From Planctomycetaceae bacterium (GTDB lineage Bacteria > Planctomycetota > Phycisphaerae > Phycisphaerales > SM1A02): a stretch of 14,914 nt of DNA. Positions 1 to 6,487 of the stretch are shown in pieces (positions within the stretch are counted from its first letter, which is position 1; the number at the start of each line of letters is the position of its first letter). The stretch spans positions 1-14,914 of the forward strand of contig JAIYCA010000014.1 of NCBI GenBank assembly GCA_027488265.1, given 5' to 3'. The translations under genes were made by a program, and so were the position numbers. The notes beneath the pieces were generated by a model, which had not been told where the DNA came from, made no database searches, and saw only the letters and a list, made by a program, of their open reading frames with translations.

Positions 1-1511
1 CTCAGATTGCCGCCGAGGGAGAAGCGAAGAAACGCCTGATCTCCACGTCTTGTCTCTTTGAGGAGAGCGTCGGCGAGCATCGATCGATAGAGCTGCTCCG
101 CATCGGTGTAACGCCGAACGCGGTCGTACGCGCGCGCGAGGCTCAGAGCGGCCTGCTGACTTTCTGGGGCCGTACTTCCAAGCAATGCAACATTCAGCGC
201 ATGGAGCGACTCGAGAATCGGAACAGCCTCCGATTCGTTGACGACATCACCTCGCCCGCGACCAGTGATCGGCACGAGCGTGGCTCGCACGCGCGCGAGT
301 GTTTCAGCGAGTTTCGTTCGCTGATCAGCCTCTCGGTCAGCGCGCGCTTTCTCTCCTGTCGCAATGATCACGAGCACCGCCATAAAGACGACGAGTGCGA
401 ACATGGTCATAGCGAGAGGCCACTTGTGTTTGCGCAGAACGAACCAAAGTGGATAGGCCGAATCCGCTGGTGCCGCAGAGATCGGCTGCCGTTCGCGCAA
501 TCGACGTAAATCTTCAGCAAGCGCGCGGGCATCCGCGTAACGGGCAGAACGATCTCGTGCGCAGCACTTCGCAACAATCCACTCGATCTCCCCACGAAGT
601 GCGCGGTCTCTCGTGATGCGGGATATCGGTGGAACTTCTCGACCTGAGGCAGCCCGAAGCCTTGCCCCGAGTGAACGAGGCTCCGCTGCGCCCTTCAGAA
701 CCGACGAGGAAGTTGATTCGAAGCCGGGAACGCTGCCTCCAAACAACAGGTACGCGATGAGCCCGATCGCGTAGACATCGCTCGCCGCGCCGACGCTTGC
801 TGCGTCAAGATCGGCCTGCTCTGGACTCATGAACTCTGGCGTACCCACGACCGCCCCGTGCCGCGTGGCGATAGCGTCGCTACCTCGCAGAGCGCCACTC
901 TCGCTCACTCCAACAGGCGTTGCATCCCCTTCGAGCACTTTCGCGATACCAAAGTCGATAACGATGACGCGTGGATCTGCTGGGCTCCCCGCCACAAGAA
1001 TGTTGCTCGGCTTGATATCGCGATGAATGACCCCGACTGCATGCGCAGCACCAACCGCATCGGCAACGCGCTCAAGGAGTACGAGTTTCACTGCACGCGT
1101 TGCACCATGTCGCATACACCAGCGATCAATAGGCTCGCCTTCGATGAACGGCATCGCGAACCATGGCAGCGCTGCGCGCACTTCGGTTGGCGCGGTCTCT
1201 CCGCAGTCGAGTAGTTGAGCAAGCCCATGGTGCGAAACACGTGCAAGCAGCGCACGCTCACGGAAGAACCGTGCGCGCATATTGCCACCGTCGGCAGGGT
1301 CGTATAGCACCTTCAGCGCGACTTCACGCCGGACTGGCTCCTGCTGACGCGCGCGATACACCACCGACTGTGCGCCACGTCCGACTTCTTCTACCAGTTC
1401 GTAGTTGCCAACGTATTCACCAACACCAGGCGGCTCAGCTCGCGCAGACGCGAGCAATCGTTCCGCCGCTCCGATCTCAGGCAGATCGGCGTCATCGACC
1501 GTAGGGTTCAC
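1..1511 (-). CDS. Membrane Ser/Thr protein kinase (Hanks type), 3' end outside the window
   Basis: Hanks-type protein kinase that phosphorylates Ser/Thr from a cytoplasmic domain anchored by one membrane span. Reading from a GTG at 1511, the kinase domain spans about residues 37-310. It has a Gly-rich loop (GRGAQSVVY, from 44), the ATP-binding lysine in VALKVL (K67), the catalytic loop HRDIKPSN (H163, D165, K167), DFG (D186) and the activation-segment motif GTPEFMSPEQ. A hydrophobic segment at about 363-385 is the likely transmembrane helix. After it comes a charged stretch and an Ala/Leu-rich, TPR-like helical region that continues past the window edge (about 503 codons are visible). The GTG start overlaps the stop of the upstream sigma gene as GTGA, so the two are probably co-transcribed and translationally coupled. 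Kinase identity is certain from the motifs; its substrate is unknown, and the coupled sigma factor is the obvious candidate (inference). Confidence 0.93.
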   Translation of the reverse strand, partial: MNPTVDDADLPEIGAAERLLASARAEPPGVGEYVGNYELVEEVGRGAQSVVYRARQQEPVRREVALKVLYDPADGGNMRARFFRERALLARVSHHGLAQLLDCGETAPTEVRAALPWFAMPFIEGEPIDRWCMRHGATRAVKLVLLERVADAVGAAHAVGVIHRDIKPSNILVAGSPADPRVIVIDFGIAKVLEGDATPVGVSESGALRGSDAIATRHGAVVGTPEFMSPEQADLDAASVGAASDVYAIGLIAYLLFGGSVPGFESTSSSVLKGAAEPRSLGARLRAASGREVPPISRITRDRALRGEIEWIVAKCCARDRSARYADARALAEDLRRLRERQPISAAPADSAYPLWFVLRKHKWPLAMTMFALVVFMAVLVIIATGEKARADREADQRTKLAETLARVRATLVPITGRGRGDVVNESEAVPILESLHALNVALLGSTAPESQQAALSLARAYDRVRRYTDAEQLYRSMLADALLKETRRGDQAFLRFSLGGNL

Positions 1512-2203
1512 AGTCGAAGCGCTCCGAGAAGCACCGTGATTTCCGAATCGAGATCGGCCGTCGACGCGCCCTCGTCAAGCAGCGTCTGTGCAAGCGACCG
1601 ACGAAACTTCGCGCTGGTCGTGCGCACGTAACCCGCACACTGCGACTCGGTTAATCCGAAGATCGGGGCAAGAATCTCGTAGGGCTTCCCATCGATGAAG
1701 TGCTGCACGAAGACCTCATAGTGCCTCGACTGACCCGCCGCATCGCTCGCGGCGCGTGTGCGCCGAAGCGCCTCAGCAACAATGCTGCGCGCAGCCTCGC
1801 GCTCAAAACTTGCTTCAGCGGCCAAAGCCTCCGAGGCAACTTCGGGAACTCCGCCCGTCCCCTGCGTACGACGATCGCGCGCAATGCGGCGGGCTTCTTC
1901 TTGTAGAAAGAAGTTGAGGGCGTTCAGAAGCCACCGCCGGAGCGGAATCTCGGATTTTTGACATGCTTCGCGCCAATCGTGAAGCCACTCAGGCCGAGAG
2001 AATCGATCGGCAAAAAAACTGGCCACGACCTCGCGCGGACTGCCGAGGGTTCGAAACGTCGTCGCAGAAAAGTAGATCATCAAGGGACGCTCGTACATCG
2101 CCATCAAGTGAGACGCGAGCGCCGCGTGGTCACCACAATCAAGCGCGTTGTGGACCAGCGTGCGTGGCGTTGGAGGAAAGTGCTCGGTCGATTGCACCGT
2201 CAT
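1508..2203 (-). CDS. ECF-like RNA polymerase sigma factor A, coupled to a kinase
   Basis: 231-residue sigma-70-family regulator of the planctomycete type. Residues about 36-110 correspond to sigma region 2 (YERPLMIYF, then a PLRRWLLNALNFFLQEE helix). Residues about 160-211 correspond to region 4, a helix-turn-helix with LTESQCAGYVRTTSAKFRR. The C-terminal tail has the pattern DLDSEI..L..AL, shared with two paralogs in this window at 5146-5865 and 10625-11461. The reading frame stays open upstream to 2437, but that part is Arg-rich and overlaps the preceding lipoprotein gene in another frame. The ATG at 2203, with an AAGG-like site 11 bases before it, leaves 43 bases after the lipoprotein stop and is preferred. 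The stop overlaps the GTG start of the kinase. The family call rests on paralog conservation and the region 2/region 4 layout; the promoters it reads are unknown. Confidence 0.82.
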   Translation of the reverse strand: MTVQSTEHFPPTPRTLVHNALDCGDHAALASHLMAMYERPLMIYFSATTFRTLGSPREVVASFFADRFSRPEWLHDWREACQKSEIPLRRWLLNALNFFLQEEARRIARDRRTQGTGGVPEVASEALAAEASFEREAARSIVAEALRRTRAASDAAGQSRHYEVFVQHFIDGKPYEILAPIFGLTESQCAGYVRTTSAKFRRSLAQTLLDEGASTADLDSEITVLLGALRL

Positions 2204-2246
2204 GCAGATGGCTACCTTGATGGTTCGTTCCTCGAACCGCGATTTT

Positions 2247-2750
2247 TCACTCGTTCGGAACCCTATTGTCACGTTCGATTCGGCGCTCGCGAAGGAGCTC
2301 TTCTTCCGCGGCCTCGTCCTCAGTCCAGCGCGGTGGGGCCTTTGAAAGCACGATCCCCTTCTCATCGAAGACGACCGAGTAGGCGCGGTCGGGATCGCCG
2401 CGAAACGCCGCGCTCGACGCGAGGCTCGAAAGACCATCGCCCCACTGGAGGCGCGTGCCTTGCACCCCGTCGAGTTTCGTCGAGAGTGCCCATGTCGAAC
2501 TCGGCTGCCCGAGGATTTCGATCACTTCGTCCTTGGTCATGCCAGGCTTGACCTGCGCGAAGCCATCCACAACCTGCTGCGAGGCGCAAGACAGAAGACC
2601 GAACGAAACAAGAATGGACGCGACAACAGGCGCAAGAAGGGGCGCAACAAGAACCGGTGCTACGGGAAGTGACGCAGCCGAAAGTGACGCAGCGAGACGC
2701 GACACAACGCAGAACCACACCGAACGAGCACGGGGCGACAAACAAGGCAT
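2247..2750 (-). CDS. Lipoprotein with BamE/SmpA-like domain
   Basis: 167-residue probable lipoprotein. A long N-terminal hydrophobic segment rich in Ala, Val and Leu ends in a lipobox LLSC, making Cys55 the predicted lipidated residue. Just after it, residues about 58-87 carry the pattern VKPGMTKDEVIEILGQP. This is the signature start of the SmpA/OmlA (BamE-like) fold: a turn followed by a helix with GM[ST]..EV...LG.P. The C-terminus is highly charged (Glu/Arg). BamE-like domains are found in outer-membrane assembly lipoproteins, but also in many unrelated small exported proteins, so a role in the BAM complex is not claimed. It is the first gene of the minus-strand group leading into sigma A and the kinase, and could supply an envelope signal to them (inference). 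The ATG at 2750 has only a weak ribosome-binding site. Confidence 0.75.
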   Translation of the reverse strand: MPCLSPRARSVWFCVVSRLAASLSAASLPVAPVLVAPLLAPVVASILVSFGLLSCASQQVVDGFAQVKPGMTKDEVIEILGQPSSTWALSTKLDGVQGTRLQWGDGLSSLASSAAFRGDPDRAYSVVFDEKGIVLSKAPPRWTEDEAAEEELLRERRIERDNRVPNE

Positions 2751-2982
2751 CGGTCTATCCTCGCCGCTTCCGCGTCGGCCGACAAGCGGTGTGCGCTTGT
2801 TGTGCGGTCAAACAGCAAAGCTCCATCGCGGCTTATGATCCCCCTCACGTTCTCGATGCGGATTGCTCAAACCCGTACGTCGATGCACGTTCGCCCTTGA
2901 TCAAACGACGATCCAACGACGATCCAACGACGCTCAGTGCTGCAATCGAAGATTGAAGCGCACGGAAGAAAACTGAACATCC
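2751..2982. promoter_or_regulatory. Divergent intergenic region between lipoprotein-sigma-kinase operon and peptidase
   Basis: This 232-base gap separates two divergently read transcription units and must hold promoters for both. It contains a TATGAT (-10-like) at 2834-2839 on the plus strand without a convincing -35, an 11-bp tandem repeat at 2904-2932, and a block shared with the 5' part of sigma C (see findings). No small gene is supported here. Confidence 0.45.
2904..2932. repeat. 11-bp tandem repeat upstream of peptidase (2.6 copies)
   Basis: The unit AACGACGATCC occurs at 2904-2914 and 2915-2925, followed by a partial third copy (AACGACG) at 2926-2932, all without mismatch. The period is about one helical turn and it lies 50-80 bases before the peptidase ATG. 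That would suit a same-face protein-binding array, but no binding protein is identified and simple slippage is possible. Confidence 0.7.
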
Positions 2983-4965
2983 ATGACACCCGCCACCGCT
3001 GAAGCAGCCGCTCCGTTCAACCTCACCGAAAGCACCTCGCGCGCCGTCGCCGCATTGGTCGCCTCGCACGGCGAGCAAAACCGCGCGGCAATTGAACAAG
3101 GCGTCGCGCGCGTCGCATCGCGTTGGAGCGCGAAGGACGGCGACAACGCGGCGTTTGAAGCGTTCTGCACCAAGCACTTCGTGTCGGACACAGCAGAACG
3201 CACGCGCCTGCTTGCGCGGCTTGAGAAGGCGCTCGAGCAAATCGACGGCCACCTCTACGAGATGCGCCGCACACTGCGACGACATCACGATCTTCGCGGC
3301 GACGAGTTCCCCGGCGTCGACGACATCCTCGCGCAGTTTGACCCAGCGCCCGATCTCTCGGAGCAACTCTACAAGCAGAAGATCGCGCACCTCGCGCTTC
3401 TCAACTTCGAGCGACCGACGCTCGCCACCATGCTTGAAAAGGGCACGTCGTGGAGTGATGCAGATTGGGCAGCCGCGCGCGTTGCGCACAACTTCGGGCC
3501 GCGCATTCCGGTTGAACTCGCAGACCGCGCGCGCAAGACCTCCTTCGAGTCGGGCAAGTTCGTTGCAGATTTCCACGTGCCGGTCGGCGGGCTCGTCGAC
3601 GCAAACGGCAAGCGCTGGTTCGAAGCCGACCGCAAACTCATCGCGCACTGGCTTGTTCGCGAGGAGATCAAGGCGGGCTACGGTGACCCAGACGGCGTCT
3701 TCAAGCAGCGTGCGCTCTCGTGGGTGATGGCGCGTCATATCGATGGCTCTATTCCAAAGCGCGTGATGTCGGGCGAAGAGAAACGCGACTGGAACCCCGA
3801 GAAAAACACGGTTTCCGGCGGCGATCCGGGTGATCTGCTCGGCCTCGAGCGCTACGAACACTGGATTGCGAACTTCCGCATGGCGCGCGAGTTCGATCCG
3901 CTCTACCCCGATGAGCCGACCGCGATCGCGCGCAAGTTCGCGCTTGAGCGCGAGATGCCAGAGGCCGAGGTCGAGAAGCTCATGACCGACCTCCTCGACG
4001 CACCTGTGCGCCGCGACTTGGCAGCGTTCATGTCGAAGAAGCTCGGCCGCGCGCTTGAGCCCTTCGACATTTACTTCGACGACGTCGTTGAGGCAAAGCC
4101 CGCGACCGAGATGAACGCGGCCGTGAAGGCGCGCTTCACGGACATCAAGGACTTCGAACGGAAGCTCCCAACAGTGCTGCGCGAACTCGGTTTCGACACG
4201 AAGGACGCCGACTTCCTTGGTTCGCATGTCCGCGCCGAGGTTTGCAAGGGTGCCGGTCACGCGATGCGGCCGTACCTCGAGGGCTACGGCGCGTGGCTTC
4301 GCACGTCGAGTCTCGAGAACGAACTCGGCTGGGACGGCTTCGACACCGCGATGCACGAACTCGGCCACAACCTCGAGCAACTCTGCTCGACCTATTTCGT
4401 CTCGCGCCCCGCGCTGCGCGGCGTGCCGAATACGGCGTGCACCGAGGCGTTCGCGTTCCTCTACCAGTCGCTCGCAAAGCGCGTCCTCGGCCTCGAGGAT
4501 GCCGCGGCGGCCGATCGCCAATTCGCCGTCGACTCCGTCGCGACGATGCTCTCGGCGTGCCAGATCGCAGGCCCGTCGCTCCTTGAGTTGCGCACCTGGC
4601 GTTGGCTCTACGCGAATCCGACCGCGACGCCGGCTGCGCTGCGCACCGAAGTGCTGCGCATCGCCGAGGACCTCTGGAAGCGGTTCTACGAACGAGACTT
4701 CGGCCAAGACCCCTATCGAATCCTCGCCGCGTACCAGCACATGATCGCCCACCCGCTCTACCTGCCCGACTACACCCTCGGGCACATGATGAGCCATCAG
4801 ATCAGGTCCTATATGCGTGGCAAGGACCTCGCGGGCGAGACCAAGCGCATCACGAGCCTCGGCTGCCTCACCCCCGACCTCTGGATGCGCAAGGCTGTTG
4901 GCGGCCCTGTTTCCGCGGCTCCTCTCGCGCAAGATGCCGCCACCGGGCTCCGACTTCTCGGATGA
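2983..4965 (+). CDS. Zinc metallopeptidase, gluzincin (M2/M3-like) with HELGH motif
   Basis: 660-residue, mostly helical protein. The zinc-binding motif HELGH lies at residues 458-462, with E459 the presumed catalytic base. E488 (in ACTEAF) lies 26 residues after the second histidine, the spacing expected for the third zinc ligand of gluzincins (HExxH...E) of the M2/M3/oligopeptidase type. Near the C-terminus, Y593, Y597, H601 and H605 fall in a segment (PLYLPDYTLGHMMSHQ) placed like the substrate-binding His/Tyr segment of M2/M3 enzymes. No signal peptide or membrane span is visible, so it is probably a cytoplasmic peptidase or oligopeptidase. The exact MEROPS family is not recognised; the zinc site is clear. 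The ATG at 2983 has only a distant GGAAG. Codon use is strongly GC-rich in third position, which also creates a long open frame on the opposite strand. Transcribed alone, divergent from the sigma A operon. Confidence 0.85.
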   Translation: MTPATAEAAAPFNLTESTSRAVAALVASHGEQNRAAIEQGVARVASRWSAKDGDNAAFEAFCTKHFVSDTAERTRLLARLEKALEQIDGHLYEMRRTLRRHHDLRGDEFPGVDDILAQFDPAPDLSEQLYKQKIAHLALLNFERPTLATMLEKGTSWSDADWAAARVAHNFGPRIPVELADRARKTSFESGKFVADFHVPVGGLVDANGKRWFEADRKLIAHWLVREEIKAGYGDPDGVFKQRALSWVMARHIDGSIPKRVMSGEEKRDWNPEKNTVSGGDPGDLLGLERYEHWIANFRMAREFDPLYPDEPTAIARKFALEREMPEAEVEKLMTDLLDAPVRRDLAAFMSKKLGRALEPFDIYFDDVVEAKPATEMNAAVKARFTDIKDFERKLPTVLRELGFDTKDADFLGSHVRAEVCKGAGHAMRPYLEGYGAWLRTSSLENELGWDGFDTAMHELGHNLEQLCSTYFVSRPALRGVPNTACTEAFAFLYQSLAKRVLGLEDAAAADRQFAVDSVATMLSACQIAGPSLLELRTWRWLYANPTATPAALRTEVLRIAEDLWKRFYERDFGQDPYRILAAYQHMIAHPLYLPDYTLGHMMSHQIRSYMRGKDLAGETKRITSLGCLTPDLWMRKAVGGPVSAAPLAQDAATGLRLLG

Positions 4966-5066
4966 CTTTCCCGTCCGACCACCGATTCGTGAGGCAACTC
5001 CTGCCAAAAGCGAGAGTTGGCTCGCAGAAAGTCGTGTCGTTCTACTCTTCCCACTCGGAGGAAGCG

Positions 5067-5080
5067 GACCAGGTCTGGTC
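5067..5080. promoter_or_regulatory. 14-bp perfect palindrome upstream of sigma factor B
   Basis: GACCAG-GT-CTGGTC is a perfect inverted repeat 66 bases before the sigma B start, in the 180-base gap 4966-5145 that must contain its promoter. Symmetry and position suggest an operator (inference). No gene is supported in that gap. Confidence 0.3.
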
Positions 5081-5145
5081 GCGTGCCGATAGTTCCACAC
5101 CCACGCGCGTATCGACGTGCAGGTGGAGGACGATCGGATCCCTCT

Positions 5146-5865
5146 ATGAGCGACAAGACGGCACAAGGCACCTCTTCATCAAAACGCGACTCCTTCCCCG
5201 CAACACAGCGCGGATGGCTCGTTGCGCAATTGGCTCAGGGCGCCGAAGGCTTGGCACGAATCAACGGTTACGTCATGCAGACCTACGCAGAACCTCTTGG
5301 GAACTACGTCGCCGGATCGAGCTTCCGCTCGCTCGGCACGCCCGCCGACCTTGTGTCGGGGTTCTTCGCATCGAGGCTTGCGCAGCCCGCCTACTTCGAA
5401 CGTTGGATCGAGAGCAATCTCCCGCTGCGCCGCTGGCTCATCAACGGGTTCCTCTTTTTCCTCCAAGAGGAAGTTCGTCGCCGCAAGGCTGAGCGCGTCG
5501 AGGCGATGCCGACTACCGCGACGGACGAGCCAGCATCGAGCGCTCAGTCTGCTGACGAAGAATTCGATCGCATCTGGGCAGCCTCCATGGTGCGATCTGC
5601 AGCAACCTCCGCGCGCGAGCGTTGCGTTCAAGAGGGCTTCGATACCCACTGGCAGATGTTCGAGCGCCACTTCATCAGAGGCGCGTCGTATGCGGAACTC
5701 GCGACTGAGTTCCGCGTCACCGGTGGACAGAGCGCAAGCATGGTGCGAACCGCATCCATTCGCTTCCGACAAGCCGTGGTCGATCTCCTCCTCAAGGATG
5801 GCGCGACCGAAGAAGAACTCGACGATGAAATCGCTCGACTCATGAAGGCACTACGGCCGGGATGA
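5146..5865 (+). CDS. ECF-like RNA polymerase sigma factor B, coupled to an unknown protein
   Basis: 239-residue paralog of sigma factors A and C. Region 2 is at about 48-118, with LGNYVAGSSFRSLGTPADLVSGFF-type composition and the LPLRRWLINGFLFFLQEE helix. Region 4 is at about 168-218 (YAELATEFRVTGGQSASMVRTAS, a helix-turn-helix layout). The tail ELDDEIARLMKAL matches the family C-terminal pattern. An acidic, Ser/Ala-rich linker at about 120-140 separates the two regions. The frame is open further upstream, but the ATG at 5146 is preferred: a GGAGG lies about 16 bases ahead and the preceding residues are Arg-rich, like non-coding DNA. The stop overlaps the next start as ATGA. No conventional anti-sigma gene with a membrane span is adjacent; the coupled 199-residue protein takes that place. 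Confidence 0.82.
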   Translation: MSDKTAQGTSSSKRDSFPATQRGWLVAQLAQGAEGLARINGYVMQTYAEPLGNYVAGSSFRSLGTPADLVSGFFASRLAQPAYFERWIESNLPLRRWLINGFLFFLQEEVRRRKAERVEAMPTTATDEPASSAQSADEEFDRIWAASMVRSAATSARERCVQEGFDTHWQMFERHFIRGASYAELATEFRVTGGQSASMVRTASIRFRQAVVDLLLKDGATEEELDDEIARLMKALRPG

Positions 5866-6461
5866 GCACGAGTGCAGAACTGGGTGAAAAGACCGCGACG
5901 CCTGAAATCGTCGTGCAAGTTGGGACAGCAAGAGGGTCGGCTCGAGAGTTGTCATTGAGTCAGGTCATGAACGAGATCAAAGACCACATTTCTGAGAGCG
6001 CCTGCACGGCGAATCTTGCGACGGCATCGCGAGACTGTTTTCGACTGCTCGCGTCGCTGGCAGACGAGACCGACCCGCTCCTCAGCCGAGTGCTTGATCG
6101 ATCGCGTCGTCGCGATGGCCTCTTGCCGAATCGCGCGGAACTCGAAAGTGGCCCGTTGTCAACGCCCGGCTGTCCCCACGCACTCTTCTTCGACGGTGTG
6201 GCCTGCGACGAGGAGTACGCGCTTGCGCTCGTTGCATGCGAAGCACTGAAGGAAGCAGGAAACTCGGCGCAACGCGAACTTGCGGCCCTCAGTATCGCCA
6301 TTCTTGAAGCGAGTTCGATCGTCTACCGCCGACGACTTCTTGTTTCAAAGTCGGTCCAAGAAGCCGATGCTCGGCTCGCGTCTGCAGCCGCCGGTTTACC
6401 CTCAGAATGGGCACGTCTCGCCCATGCCGCGATGCGCATGCATCTCCGCGCGAGTGCGTGA
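5862..6461 (+). CDS. Unknown helical protein coupled to sigma factor B
   Basis: 199-residue protein of no recognised family. It begins in a four-base ATGA overlap with sigma B and so should be translated with it. It is predicted soluble and largely helical, rich in Ala, Leu, Arg, Glu and Ser, with no signal peptide or membrane span. Visible Cys residues (48, 58, 103 and nearby) do not form an obvious zinc motif. The C-terminal half (about 115-195) aligns loosely with the C-terminal half of the 200-residue protein at 11458-12060, which is coupled to sigma C in the same way; both have a W-A-x-L segment followed by an Ala-rich helix. A soluble regulator of the paired sigma factor is the simplest guess, but this is inference from position only. 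It converges on the kinase gene, with 26 bases between stops. Confidence 0.72.
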   Translation: MSTSAELGEKTATPEIVVQVGTARGSARELSLSQVMNEIKDHISESACTANLATASRDCFRLLASLADETDPLLSRVLDRSRRRDGLLPNRAELESGPLSTPGCPHALFFDGVACDEEYALALVACEALKEAGNSAQRELAALSIAILEASSIVYRRRLLVSKSVQEADARLASAAAGLPSEWARLAHAAMRMHLRASA

Positions 6462-6487
6462 GTGCGGGCTTGCAGTTCGGGCACTCC

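Noticed and set aside
2204..2437. N-terminal extension of sigma A to 2437
   Set aside because: It overlaps the lipoprotein gene in another frame, is Arg-rich, and has no counterpart in the sigma paralogs.
1958..2551. 197-codon plus-strand frame opposite sigma A and the lipoprotein
   Set aside because: It is Arg/Ser/Pro-rich without motifs; the minus-strand genes there have paralog and lipobox support.
2845..5166. 773-codon open frame on the minus strand, opposite the peptidase
   Set aside because: It is longer than the peptidase frame but its product is Arg/Glu/Ala/Val-rich with no domain. The plus-strand frame carries HELGH...E and protein-like composition. The antisense frame follows from GC-rich third positions.
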